64,000 nucleotides of DNA from Rehmannia glutinosa (taxonomy: Eukaryota > Streptophyta > Magnoliopsida > Lamiales > Orobanchaceae), in the NCBI GenBank assembly GCA_016081115.2, contig CM071936.1, forward strand, positions 80,267,262 through 80,331,261, in the 5' to 3' direction. The position numbers and the translations under genes were made by a program. Below, one piece after another: positions 10,746 to 21,185 of this stretch. How positions within the stretch are numbered: position 1 is the stretch's first letter; every line of letters starts with the position of its first letter. Below the pieces are notes generated by a model. The model made no database searches. It worked only from the letters and a program-made list of their open reading frames with translations, and was not told the DNA's origin.

Positions 10746-12620
10746 ATGGCGGAATTTCTTCTTCAAGGTCTCACATCGAATTATGCTCGTCTACAATCAC
10801 AATCTCACCCTTCAGTCCCATCTTCATTCGATGCGCCCAAAACCCTAGAGTTGCATGGCGGGGTTCTCCAATGTTCTTTGACCTCTCCTCCTCTGATCGA
10901 CAAAGATTCTCAATGGTTAGGTTTGGTGTCCCCAGATTCCTACTTGCAGCCACCACAGGAGATGTCCACCCCTCCAAGTGATCCCCAGCGGCGCGCCTTG
11001 TTCCCTTATAAGGGGGCGGCCGCCTCTCTCCTTTCCCCATAGCAAGCGCACGATATGGGGGGGCTGGCCCCCTGGTTGGCTCTTATGGGGGGCCGGCAGC
11101 CACTTCTGCCACCAAGGCCGCCCCCTCCCAGGGGGGTGATGACCCCTGGGCTGCTGTTTGCCATCTTCATGGCATCCCTTCTGCATGCCCTCCCAAAATT
11201 GCTGCTCAAATTGCTGGGAGTTCTTCTACAATGGCCTCTTCTCATGTATTGAACCCCTGACTTTTGGCTCATGCTACGGATAATAATTTGGGTAAATGTT
11301 TTGCTAAAATTGTTTCAGGTAATTGCCATACTATGGATTCTACTTTTCCCCAGGCCCCAGGCAATCATACTTCATTTTCTCAAATTGTTTCGGGCAAGAT
11401 TAATTCTATCCCTAAACCTGTTAGGAAGGGCAATTATTATTCTGTGACTATTGATGAAAACGTTTACCAGCAGCGTCTTGTTGAATTCTCTTACTCTTTG
11501 ATTGGTCGAGTGATTTTGGGAAAGGGTAACAAGCCCTGGCATACTATGCTTCCGTATAAACGGCTTTCAGAGAAAATTGATATTTTTGTGTTAAATTTTT
11601 GAATGCGCAGGATCGCTCCCCGTGCTCAGTTATGTGTTAATTGGGCTCTTAACCCGAGTACTATTCGTCTTTCTCCTTGGATACCGGATTTCAACCCTTA
11701 CAAGGTTCACAATTCCATTGCCAGTGTTTGGGTTAGAATTTTTGAGCTCAGTTTGGAATACTGGGACTCCAATACTATTATGGGGATTGCCAGTGCTATT
11801 GGTAATCTGATTTAGATTGATCAACGCTCATTAGATGGCCCCCTTTGTCATTTCATTCGTGTATTGGTTGAAATAGACCTTGCGAAACCTTTGGAAGATC
11901 ATATTATGGTGGAACAGGGTGGACAATGCTCTTTTGTGTCGGTTATCTATGAGAAACTCCCCGAGTTCTTCTCTAAGTGTAATATTACGGGACACTCAAC
12001 CGCTTCTTGTTGTCTTACCTCTACAGGGACTTCAGCTCTGGAATGACGTCCTAGTTCGCAGCAGGGCCATTCCAGAGCTCCTGATGGACACCCTAACTCA
12101 CAAAAGGGGCGTTCCAGAGTTCACAAAGTTTATCGTCCAGTGCCTCAGGCTAAGGACAAGGGCAAGGCTGTTGATAACTCAATGGAAAACACGGGTCCGA
12201 CTATGTGGGCTGGCTCTCCATCCTGTGCCATAGTCTCTTGCCCTAATGACATTCATCTTGGTAATGCTTTTGAGGCTCTTGCCACGGATGATACCCGTGA
12301 GCATCATTCCTCGGACTCCCCTCTGGTTCTGGCTACTCGTAATCTGGTTCCTAAGCCTCCGGTTTCTAACACTGGCTCCTTTGATACCTTATCTGACCCT
12401 CGTAGTCTGCCTCTGACGATACAACATCCCCTGGAAAAGCCTATTCACACTATTAGTAGAGCATTCCGGGATAGCTCTCTTGATACGGCCAAGTCCCGGA
12501 TGCTTCAGACTGTTTCTCAAGGTCCATCTCTGGCAATTTGTGACCTCTCGGTTATTATGGATTCTATAGGGCCTAAGGAATTAGATGTTGCGGCCTCTAA
12601 ACGATGGGCGGACTATCTTT
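10746..12620 (+). pseudogene. LINE ORF1 (DUF4283-like domain plus zinc knuckle)
   Basis: The first ATG at 10746 opens a Pro/Ser-rich N-terminus that stops at 11041. The DUF4283-like part runs about 11430-11830 (VDEN/VYQQRLVEFSYSLIGRV, then SIASVWVRIFELSLEYW), split by stops at 11600 and 11813. A zinc-knuckle-like FFSKCNITGHSTASC follows at about 11970-12012; its first Cys pair is incomplete. The tail to 12620 is a Ser/Pro/Thr-rich linker. This protein would package LINE RNA; here it is broken in several frames. Confidence 0.75.
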
Positions 12621-12719
12621 GATTTAAGTATCTAATGCTCAGGCGTCCGATCCTGAGGACCATCTTACCTCTGATATTTCCGTGCGCTCAACACGGATTG
12701 CTCCCCCACCTATTTCTCA

Positions 12720-13070
12720 ATGAATTGCATCTTCTGGAATATCCGGGGAATTGGGAACATTGCTTCTCGTAATGTTCTTAAGGCTTTATGTCATAAGCAT
12801 AAATCGTCTTTATTGGCTATCTATGAGCCTAAGGTGGACATTAACTCGATTTCAGACTCTTATTGGATGAGTTTGGGTTTAAGTTTTGTGACTCAGAACC
12901 TTCGTTCTAATGGTCGGGTGGATATCTAGGTATTTTGTAATCAATGTATTTCTATCGCCGTTGTCCATTTTTTCTTCACTAGTTCGACCCTCCTTTCTGG
13001 GTTGAATGCTAGTTTTATGACTCTCATTTTGAAAACTAAAGATGCGAATACTATTTGTCTAATATCATTA
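12720..13070 (+). pseudogene. LINE ORF2 endonuclease (AP/EEP type), heavily deleted
   Basis: The ORF starts MNCIFWNIRGIGN, the typical start of a plant L1 endonuclease (WNxRG). It reaches an AIYEPKVD block where ETK or EPK carries the catalytic Glu, then stops at 12927. Fewer than 120 codons of the usual 220 or so remain before RT sequence begins, so the catalytic DH end of the endonuclease is deleted. Confidence 0.8.
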
Positions 13071-14500
13071 TGAGTAATTTCATTTTCAAGGTAACTACCA
13101 AGATTTTGGGAACTCGGCTGGGATCGATCATTCCTCCCTATTTGTCTTCTACGCAACTTGGCTTTATTCCGGGCAGACATATTCACGATTGTGTTGCTCT
13201 GGTTTTGGAAGGTTTCAATGTTCTGCATGGTCCACTTGACAATAACATGATCTTGAAAATTAATATCCGCAAGGCGTTTGATACTTTAAATTGGGGTTTT
13301 CTGATCCATGTTCTGCATCGGTTTGGCTTCTCTAAGACCTTCATTCATTGCATAGAGGTTATTCTTCAGTCGGCCAGGATTTCGATCTTATTAAAAGGTT
13401 CGCAAGTGGGCTACTTTTCGTGTTTTAAAGGGGTTAGACAGGGTGATCCCTTGTCTCATTTATTTTTTGCATTGCGGAGGAAGTTCTGAGCAAATTTATT
13501 GAAGCAGCGGTGCTTCAATAAATTTGCTCAGAACTTCCTCCGCAATGCAAAAAAGTAAAGGAGACAAGTGGTGCTTCAGAATCAACTAGGGCCGTTTATT
13601 GTGCCTAGAAATATTATTTTTCCTTCTTCGATTCTCTACGCGGATGACATTGTTATCATGTGTGGGGCTTCTTCGGCTGACGCTCATATTCTTCTTCAGA
13701 TCCTCACAGTATATGCTACTATTTTGGGTCAGGCATTCAGTCCTCGTAAATCAAAAATTTTCTTCGACATCCGGGTTTCTAATCATGTGTGTGGTCGTAT
13801 CCAGAATATTATGGGTATCAGTTAGGGGCCTTTCCTATGGTTTATTTAGGAGCCCCATCTTTAAAGGTTCTCCAAAGGCCGCGGTCTTGCATCATGTTTT
13901 TGACAAGATTATTCTGAAATTTCGAAGATGGAAAGGGACGGCGCTATCTCTTACTGGAAGAGTCTGCTTGGTTAATTCTGTGATTACTAGCTCCTTTGTG
14001 CATACGATGATGATTTACAAGTGGCCGAGATCCTTACTTAAGCAAATGGAGAAAGCCATGCGTAACTTTATTTGGACTGGTGATGTAAACTCCAAAGGCT
14101 TGGTGGTGGTCAATTGGGCTCGATGTTGTATCCATCGGGCAAAAGGCGGCCTTGGAGTTTCTCGATTATTGTGGCTAATAGTGCTTTTCTAATGAAACTG
14201 GGTTGGAAAGTTATGACAACAGATTCCGTGGTTTTTCAGATTCTCAGAAAATGTTATTTGACTTCGGACGGCTCTATTCGACAATCGTTTCTTCCTTCTT
14301 CGACTTGGGCTAGGATTAGGCCTTGCATCGAGGATTGTTCAGAAGAGTCACGTTGGACCCCTGAGACTAATTCTGAGGTATTATTTTGGATTGACAACTG
14401 GTTGGGCTACTGCATTGTCGATAGAATTGGTATCCCGCATGAGTACAAATATCTATTTGGGCAACGCATTTCTAAGTATTTCTACAACGAGTACTAGCAT
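13055..14500 (+). pseudogene. LINE reverse transcriptase remnant
   Basis: RT blocks in order are STQLGFIPGRHIHDCVAL, KINIRKAFDTLNWGFL (catalytic Asp usually KxDxxKAFD, here KINIRKAFD, so this Asp is lost), GVRQGDPLSHLFFAL, then ILYADDIVI with an intact YADD near 13641. After that come SGLLINxxKS-like, GRVCLVNSV and MRNFIWTGD blocks to about 14100, and a WW/C-rich linker to 14500. The reading is broken by the inverted duplication at 13450-13568 and by stops. Confidence 0.85.
13450..13568. repeat. Long near-perfect palindrome inside LINE RT
   Basis: Left arm 13450-13506 and right arm 13511-13568 are inverted copies around the 4-base loop GCGG (13507-13510). The inner 40 or so pairs are perfect; the outer part has a few mismatches. 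The right arm is extra: normal RT coding runs from GAAGCAGCG straight to GTGCTTCAGAATC at about 13571. This is an inverted duplication inserted after copying, not a functional site of the LINE. Confidence 0.92.
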
Positions 14501-15212
14501 TTCACTTTCTCGTTTGTTGAGGCTTATTTGGATCTTGTTCAGGATATTATTCGATTCCCAATCGCCCCCTCTTCGAAGGACACGCGGGTCTGGATGCACT
14601 CTGATGATGGGAATATTACTTCGAAAATGGCGTATTCACATATTCGTCCTACATCTCCTATGGTCCAATGGGGTTCATGGATTTGATCCCCACACATTTC
14701 GGAATGTCGTTTGATTATGGTGTGGCGAGCTATCCACAATCGCTTGGCGGTTTTAGACTTGTTGCTCTTTAGGGGTTTTATAGGCCCCTCGATCTGTGGT
14801 CTTTGTTATGCTTATGCTGAATCTGTTGGTCACTTGTTTGTCTCTTGTGTCTTTGCAGGAGCTCTTTGGCGCTGGATTTTTGGTTTATTTGATGTTTTAT
14901 GTCTCATAGTGTTAATGAATTCCTGGTGCGCTTAATGACTTTCCGTTTCAACGAGCAGGTTGCTTTCTTATGGTGGGCTGCAACTTTATCTTGCATCTAG
15001 CTTATTTGGCATATCCGGATTTTAACGATAAACTCTGGACGGTGGACACGACTATTATCCAACTTCGGGTTCTCATTGTTGAATCTTCATCCTTAGATCA
15101 GGGTTGCATGGATAATGATCAAAGGGACCTTTTCATCCTGAGGAGACTTCAAGTTCCTGGCCAGCCACAACAAGCTCCAAAGATCGTGCAGGTAAAATGG
15201 CAAAAACCTCTT
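14501..15212 (+). pseudogene. LINE zf-RVT-like linker
   Basis: Blocks such as KMAYSHIRPTSPMVQWGSWI in mixed frames, VWRAIHNRLAV near 14715 and CGLCYAYAESVGHLFVSCVFAGALW near 14790-14870 match the C-terminal region of plant L1 ORF2 (CxxC...ESxxHLFxxC, the zf-RVT motif). Two frameshifts and stops are seen. Confidence 0.7.
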
Positions 15213-15660
15213 CCGGGTTGGATCAAGGTGAATACGGATGGTAGCGCTTCGGGGGCACCAGGAAGCCTTACGCACGGGGTCTTTGAATTGCAGATGCTTC
15301 TTTCGGGGTTGCTTTGTGGAGCACTGTGGTGATGGGTATGCTTTTGAGGCCGAGTTGGTGGCGGCAATGTGGGCCATTCATTATGCCTTCGCTAAGGGCT
15401 GGACTCACCTTCGGCTCGAGTCAGATTCTGTTTATGTAGTAGACTTGCTGCACAAGAGATCCTCTGCTGTCCCCTGGCGCCATCTGAGCAAATGGCGATA
15501 TAGTCTTCATTTGCTTTCACAGATGGATTTGGTGGTTTTGCATATCTATCGTAAAGGCAATCGAATGGCAGATTTTCTGAGCAAGAGGTCGCAACCGGCG
15601 TCTTGGTGGGGTGTTCCTCCTGAGGATTTTCTCATGGAAGACTATGTTGGTCAACCTACT
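15213..15660 (+). pseudogene. LINE C-terminal RNase H domain
   Basis: The reading begins GWIKVNTDGSASG (first Asp). After a frameshift it continues with FEAELVAAMWAIHYA (Glu), LRLESDSVYVVDLL (second Asp) and KGNRMADFLSK (last Asp), so all four catalytic positions of an RNase H are present, split over two frames. It ends at the stop at 15661. Such a domain is found at the C-terminus of many plant L1 elements and resembles cellular RNase HI more than that of LTR elements. Confidence 0.85.
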
Positions 15661-16249
15661 TAAAAATTTGTTAGATAATGCGTCATGGTCCTTCTTTTTA
15701 TATTTTTTGGACGCTTCTTTTATGGGGGGTACTCTTTTTCCTGCCAAGGGTTTTTCCCACAAGGGTTGGTTTTACCTTGGGAGGTTTTCACGAGGCCCCA
15801 ACCATTCAGCCATCGGGTCGGCATGTGACCAGTTCGATTTTTATTTGGACTTGATTTTCGTCTTCTTTCTTTGGCTACCTGATCAGCTTGTGATTAGGAT
15901 CATCTATTTCATTTTTTAATATATCTTTGATTCATTCAAAAAAAAATATATGAAACTTATTTTCAATTTTTATGCTTCCGCTATATTTTATTTTAAGATT
16001 CATTGAAAAACTCTTTTCAAATTGTATGCTTTCGGTGTTTTTAAATTCAAACTCTTGGTTTATGATATTATCAATTTTCTCAAGATGATTTATACTTTCA
16101 TGATATAATAGTCGATTTTAATATAATGTGAGAATGATCATGATATATTTTAAAAAGAATCCAGTTTAATATTGTATAATTATTTTAAAAATTCCTTCAA
16201 AGAAATTTAATGTTAACGAGCTTTGCGGCGTCCGTAAGGGTGCGTTACA

Positions 16250-16482
16250 ATAAATAATTGATGTAAATAGACCAAACAATTGAGATAATAAATATTAACC
16301 TTATAGTTGATCATATTTCTCTATTATCCACACATACAAAAGAGTAATTACAAACTTACAATAACTCACCAAATGCAAACAAAAACTAATTATGATATAA
16401 TGAAGACAAAATTCATCAGAAAAACAAAATACAACTTTAGATCCATGGATGAAACACGCAATTATAACTCTTCATATCAAAA
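16250..16482. other. 3' flank of the DC1 gene
   Basis: AT-rich sequence between the gypsy LTR end and the DC1 stop codon. No gene is seen. It should hold the 3' UTR of the minus-strand DC1 transcript. Confidence 0.5.
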
Positions 16483-17219
16483 TCAAGAAGTAAAAGGAAT
16501 CCCAACAATGGAAGTTACCACTGCTGTAATCGCAACCTTACCCATAAAAGAGCAAAACTTTTTCACTGCTCCTCCCTTATTAGGCGGCTGGCTCATCACC
16601 ATCATCACCGCCGGGGATGGTGTTCCGCCGCCGGCCGGAACACCGATCGCCCCAACCTGATGCGGCGGCGGAACATGAACATAGGCACGTGTCTGTCTCG
16701 TGGCCCCAATAACACAATCCAGGTGGATATCCAGCTTGCATGCTTCGCAGCGGTACCTCCACGATGTACAAGTTTTCAAGCAGATAGCACAAGCGGCGGG
16801 TCCCGCGGGCTGGAGTTTCAGGAGATGGTGACGGTGCAGTGGGAGTTGTACGTGGAAAGGAAGCTGCGTGCAGAGTGGGTGTACGTCGAAGTCACATGCG
16901 CGGCACGTGTAGAATAGGCCGCCGACGAGGCCGCCGCCGCAGAGATCGCAGAGCCGGTCGTGGACTGGTTGGTTGACTAGGGTTAGGGGGTGTTGGGGGT
17001 GGAGGGGGGGGGGGTGGTGGTGGGACACGTGGCGCAGAATTCGTGGAGGTCAACGTCGCATTTGTCGCAGCGGTACCTGGTGCCGGAGCCTAGCGCACTG
17101 CACCCGTTGCAGAGGAACTCTTTGGGGATGTGGAGGAGGCGGAGACGGTGTTTGGGGTGGGTGAAATGTTTTAAAGTTTTGGATTTTGATGAAGATGAAG
17201 ATTTGATCGGTGGAGCCAT
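16483..17219 (-). pseudogene. Cysteine/histidine-rich DC1 domain protein, apparently frameshifted at a homopolymer
   Basis: An intronless plant DC1 (C1-like zinc finger) gene. The ATG at 17219 opens KHFTHPKHRLRLL and the first finger (CNGC...YRCDKC...DLHEFCATC), about residues 36-68. The frame then enters a Pro/Thr tract and stops near 16983. The other frame, from the same tract (about 17028), carries HPQHPLTLV and two more fingers (CDLC...TCRACDFDVHPLC and CAIC...RCEACKLDIHLDC), then a Gly/Pro tail to 16483. The switch lies in the G11 run at 17004-17014. DC1 proteins bind zinc and are linked to stress and hormone responses; the exact role is unknown. One missing or two extra bases explains the break, either real or a sequencing error. 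Confidence 0.85.
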
Positions 17220-17292
17220 TATTCTCTCTCTCTCTAGATCTTTTCAAATTATACCATAGCATGTATTTAAGGTTTTGGCATTAATGGTCAAA
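17220..17292 (-). promoter_or_regulatory. Core promoter and leader of the DC1 gene
   Basis: Upstream of the ATG (minus strand) lie a CT/GA-rich leader (17221-17236), a TATAAT-like string near 17247-17254 and TTAAATA at 17264-17270. The 8.4-kb element begins at 17302, about 30 bp above the farther TATA-like box, so any more distant promoter has been displaced. Confidence 0.45.
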
Positions 17293-17301
17293 GGTTTCAC
17301 T

Positions 17302-17570
17302 CGGATGAGATCTTCTATTCCATCATGGCGTTTTATTTCCTATTCCACTGTACGGATAATTGACACAGGCTTAATAGCAAAATATGCCCTATAACTTAGG
17401 CCGTTTTGCATTTTTGCCCTTTAACTATTAAAGTTGCAATTTGTGCCCTAGACAATTTTGCCCTTATAGCCAAATAGCAGTTTTGGTCCATTATCTTTCC
17501 AGAGGTAGCAATTACATTCTATAACTTTCGAGAATTAGCAATTTCAATCCTTTCATACCATAGTTATTTT
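17302..17570. repeat. Left terminal inverted repeat of the Mutator-like unit
   Basis: The first 130 or so bases align to the reverse complement of the right end, with a 12-base gap and scattered changes. Beyond that the two ends share only the degenerate 'gcaattt...gccctataact' modules. The left copy lacks the hairpin present in the right copy. Confidence 0.8.
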
Positions 17571-18115
17571 CAATAAACCCTAATTTCATAGATTATGAAA
17601 ATTTACATTTTCTGACACCTATTCCGTTCGTGGCGTTGTTACACCTACTTAGATCCAGTGTCTATTCAGAGGTTTTAAATGGATCATATAAGGTTTCCAG
17701 CCTATAAACTCAATAGGACATACTTCTATAAATGTTTCATAATTCTAAATAAATACGATTTCAGACTACGATTTTGATAAAACAAATATAGTCCATCACG
17801 ACCATATTAGGCCCAACATGTTTCCGTAAAATTAATAAATCCCCTAAAATTCATACATTCTTTGACCGAAACAGCACCAGGTGAAATGGCTCGCAACACC
17901 ACCAGTTGGAAAATTACTGCCCCCAGATCATTTGACAAACAACTCCTCACTGTTCAACCTCACCCTCAGGGAAGATGATCTGCAAGTTATCCAACTCCTT
18001 CAGCAACTGTTCAGCACAGCCTTGGTTCGTTTCCTACTCCAAGCGTATAAGTAATTCTTAAACGAGATGAATTAATGGAACATTATGAAGACATGTTGAA
18101 GCTGAAGGCCCCTTT
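17571..18115. other. Interior of the Mutator-like unit left of the viral sequence
   Basis: No complete gene. A short, less AT-rich stretch at about 17880-18040 has coding-like composition on both strands; on the minus strand it reads AEQLLKELDNLQIIFPEGE before a stop. It could be a captured gene fragment, but I do not recognise it. Confidence 0.35.
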
Positions 18116-18445
18116 TTATTAAGAACTTATAGAAATATTTATTACAATAGTAAACTCCTTTTGGGAGGAGAATACCGGTTTAGCCTCTCATAGATGAGGC
18201 TTGCACTCGAAAATACATAAAAACTAAAACACTCATAATATTACAAATTTTTCTCTCAATCTTTATTATAAGAAAACTAAGGGAAATGTTCGATGTCCTC
18301 ATCTTTCTACAAATCTTGCTACTTATAGATGTGAATCCGGACTTGAAAGGCGGACTCCAAATCTTGTTGAAATTTATGACGTCGCTGCTTACGTCATATC
18401 CTGCATTATTACCTCGCCAGTTGTCTTCCTTTTCTTTCCGCGTGA
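18116..18445 (-). promoter_or_regulatory. Pararetroviral intergenic region: promoter and polyadenylation signals
   Basis: On the minus strand a TATA-like CTATAAGTAG lies at 18328-18319. Downstream are AATAAAG at about 18267-18261 and AATAAA at about 18143-18138, with an AT-rich leader between. Caulimovirids have one such region between the last ORF and the primer site, making terminally redundant RNA. Because the copy is linear, this region is separated from its primer site at 25297. Confidence 0.6.
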
Positions 18446-18449
18446 CTTA

Positions 18450-19771
18450 GCCTATGTGAGGTTTATCGGGAAATCTTTTAAAAAAATGGTTTGCGTGGTC
18501 CCCGAGGATAACGCGTCTTGTGAGATGGGCCTTTGTCCTTTCCAGCTGCATGATCTTGTCGGTCGGGTTTGGGTCGAAATCCTTTCCCAAACTCGGGTTC
18601 CTTCTGTTCGGGGCATGCTTGACAGATTCGATCGATCCAACGGCCAACATGCGCCATGTTACAGAATTTTCGGTAAGTTTCTTTGCTCGCCGGAATCTTG
18701 TTCTCCCAAAGAATTCTTCTTTTAGTCTCGAAGAGTTCCTCTGCAAATCCTGTGGTTGACCAAGTCATCGAATTCAAAAGGAAAGATCCATTTGCTGAAT
18801 TCTGGAAAAACTTGAATGGTATATTTGACTTTGGCCATTTTGGTTAGACAAACCCAAAGACCCCATGCTCGTCTGGTAGAAGCTTCGTCTTCAGAAAATG
18901 CTCCTACTAACAATGGTGCTTCTTCCGGTGAAGCTGTCTTAATATATTTTAAAGCATTTCCATCCGGTCTTCTTAGCTTGATGAAATGAAAAGCTTCATT
19001 AAAGCCTTTTTTTCTTTGGTTCGGGAGCCGCACCGATAAAATACGGTTCCAAAATATCTCCTCTGGCCAAATGTGGATTATTGGCCCAAGTCTCGTATAC
19101 TGCTTCCCCAATCCATTTTGGTAATTTTGAAATTTCGGGGAATCCTGGTGATACGGTATAGATTGAAGCTAGGGCTCCAAAAGTATACCATTCATGTACT
19201 TCATTTGGATGACTTCTTGGTTTCATCCAAACTCGGGATACTTTCCTGAGATATCAACCATTATTTTTCTGGGTTAATACCTTTTCTTGTAACTAATTTT
19301 TCCCATTGTCGCTGATATACCTGCATAGGGGAAATTTTAATCTCGTCAGTTTGAACCTTAGATTTGCCGGTCTGTGGCCTAAGATTCAACTCTCCCTCTT
19401 TTACCCCCAGTCTTTGGGTTGACTTGAAGACTCGGGTTGTGACACGAAGCTTCAACATTAAATTCTGATTTGTACACCTCGGGGATGCATCACCTGCATC
19501 ACTTGTGATTATGGTACTTGAATCCATAACCTCCGGGTTAGAGCCTTGTTCTCTCTCGGCCCCTTTTTGCACTGTAAGAGATGCGGCCTGGAAGAGAGGC
19601 CCTTGCAGTGCTAAGAACAATTGTGCTTGAGCGAACTGACATGCTCGTATTTGACTAGAAACAAATTTCTGGTCAGCCTGTTGAAGTCATCCAACAACTT
19701 CTGAATTGAGACATAACGTCCCAAAATCTCGTTCTAGACTCTCCAGGTTTTCCCTGAGATGTCTTACTCAT
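18450..19771 (-). pseudogene. ORF in the transactivator/viroplasmin position
   Basis: The ATG at 19771-19769 abuts the RNase H stop (TAAATG), an arrangement fitting reinitiation translation. Coding-like blocks follow in shifting frames: 19620-19261, 19226-18999 (VHEWYTFGALASIYTVSPGF, PKWIGEAVYETWANNP), 19111-18722 (DEASTRRAWGLWVCLTKMAKV) and 18746-18447. In cavemo-, solendo- and caulimoviruses the last ORF is the translation transactivator. The position fits, but I see no motif that proves it. Confidence 0.6.
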
Positions 19772-20413
19772 TTAAGGACCTCGCATCCTTCCATCTCGTG
19801 TCAAAAAATCTGCAAGAATATTTTCATGAGATTTTATAATGACAATATCATAATCATAATATTGACATTCAGCTTGCCATCTAAGTAATCGAGCCTTTTC
19901 TGGTTTTGATTCAATTTTATTTTTCAAAAAAGCCTTGACACTTGAATTATCAATTTTTAAAGTAAACCTTTTAGCCAGTAAAAATAGAGGCCATTTTTTA
20001 AAAGCCTTTCTGACTGCAAAGAATTCTTTCTCGTTGATATGCCATTTGTTTGCTTCACTGGGTGTGAATAAACCGCTGTAATATCTGCATGGCACTTCTT
20101 CGTTTGGTGTGACCTTAGTAAGAACTGCAGTCCACCAATCATCACTGGCATCTGTATACAGAACCAGTTCGTCCTCGTCTTGGGGAATCGCAAGCTTTGG
20201 AAGCTTTTTACAAACTTCTTTAAGTTGCTTAATTCCTTCTTGATGTTCATCTTCCCATTTGAATACTGCATCTTTTTTAAGCAATGGGCTAAACACCTTC
20301 CTGTAGTATGCCAGATTGTTAATGAACATCCCGGCAAAATTAACAACTCCAAGAAAACTCAAAGCTCGCTTCTTGTCTTTCGGTATCCGAAATCCCCTGT
20401 TTCTTTTCCACAA
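19772..20413 (-). pseudogene. Pararetroviral RNase H
   Basis: An open frame of about 213 codons carries the RT thumb-connection (LSFLGVVNFAGMFINNLAYY) and RNase H: VLYTDASDDWW (first Asp), NEKEFFAVRKAF (Glu), FTLKIDNSSVKAFL (second Asp) and SHENILADFLTR (last Asp). All four catalytic positions are present. It ends TAA at 19774-19772 and the next ATG follows at once (19771). Confidence 0.85.
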
Positions 20414-21185
20414 TATGATTCGTAGAATAATTCCGATTCATTGATTTCAATTCCGAGGAATTCAATCTTTCTTGTTGCGATCACCGCCTTATTTTCCGAA
20501 AGCACTAATCCTTCTTTGTGACAAACATCTGAAAATATCTCCAAATGTTTGAGATGCTCCTTCATGTTCTTTGATGCGATAAGAATGTCATCAATGTATA
20601 CGAACATGAAACTGAAATAATCTTTGAAGAGATTATCCATCTTTCTTTGATATATTTGGGGTGCGTTAGCCAATCCCATAGGAATCACGTTCCAAATATA
20701 ATGTCCCCTGTGGTGTAGAGAAAGCAAGAAACTTCTTACTTTCTTCCTCCATCTTAACTGCGGTAGAATCCGGACTTGCAATCGAACTTTGAGAAGATCT
20801 TGGCACCTTTGATACAGTTAACCAGATGTTCTCTACTCGGGATATAGTATTCGTCGAATTCCAAAATGTTATTAATCCCTTTGTAATTAATAACAAGTCT
20901 TGGTTTTTTCTCTTTTGATTTCTCCATGGTTTCGACAAAGAATCCTCGGATTTTGTATGGAGAAATTCTGGTGATATTAACTTAAGGTTAAGATGTTCCT
21001 TAAGTATCTTCGCATATCCTCACGATCTTCCCGATTCATAAGGATTGGTTTGAATCTCACGTACTCGTACTCCTTTTTCCTGGTTTAACCTTTAAGGAAG
21101 CTTTAAGCTCGTTCTTATCCCACCATGCCAAAGGATCTTCATTATAATTCCTTTGGATCTTCTTCTTGATATCCTCGAGTGATAT
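20400..21185 (-). pseudogene. Pararetroviral reverse transcriptase
   Basis: In mixed frames the minus strand gives KEKKPRLVINYKGINN, then IFSKFDCKSGF (first catalytic Asp), WNVIPMGLANAPQIYQRKM, and the catalytic box YIDDILIAS at about 20598-20572. LVLSENKAVIATRKIEFLGIEI follows as the thumb side. The LVINYK and PMGLxNAPxIYQR wording is that of pararetroviruses rather than gypsy elements. Frameshifts lie near 20930, 20750 and 20410. Confidence 0.85.

Larger units (their letters stand above)
10601..15944 (+). mobile_element. L1-type LINE with RNase H domain, decayed
   Basis: The order ORF1 with DUF4283-like region and zinc knuckle, endonuclease, reverse transcriptase, zf-RVT-like linker and C-terminal RNase H, ending in an A-rich tail at about 15936-15944, is that of plant L1-type LINEs. 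It is much more GC-rich than its surroundings. A weak target duplication, AATATATGA, is seen at about 10592-10600 and just after the tail near 15943-15952. It lies in a gypsy LTR. Stops, frameshifts and a deleted endonuclease make it inactive. Confidence 0.9.
2265..16249 (+). mobile_element. Ty3/gypsy chromovirus-like element, 5'-truncated, with nested insertions
   Basis: The order gag, protease, RT, RNase H, integrase, chromodomain-like end, purine tract and 3' LTR reads left to right on the plus strand, as expected for Ty3/gypsy. The 5' LTR and primer binding site are absent. The internal part (2265-6338) has many in-frame stops and frameshifts. The 3' LTR (6339-16249) was later split by a Mutator-like element and a LINE. 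Integrase before the 3' end and a KEATWE-like block support a chromovirus; the exact lineage is not certain. Confidence 0.88.
6339..16249 (+). mobile_element. 3' LTR of the gypsy element, split by two later insertions
   Basis: The LTR starts TGTAATGCCC and ends GGGTGCGTTACA, so it has TG...CA ends that are near inverted repeats of each other (TGTAAYGC). Removing the Mutator-like element (8493-9835 plus one TSD) and the LINE (about 10601-15944) leaves about 3.2 kb, plausible for a large gypsy LTR. The stretches 7211-8483, 9845-10600 and 15945-16249 are AT-rich LTR sequence with no gene. The block near 10015-10080 (gcgagcacatcgtgatcaag) resembles LTR leader sequence. Confidence 0.72.

Noticed and set aside
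10771..11272. Minus-strand frames opposite LINE ORF1
   Set aside because: Gly/Arg/Pro-rich mirror of the GC-rich LINE; no initiation context and no motif.
16660..17259. Plus-strand frames over the DC1 gene
   Set aside because: Antisense mirrors of the Cys/His fingers; the minus strand has the ordered zinc-finger motifs.
18456..18759. Plus-strand frames of about 80-90 codons
   Set aside because: Antisense to the last viral ORF; no motif.
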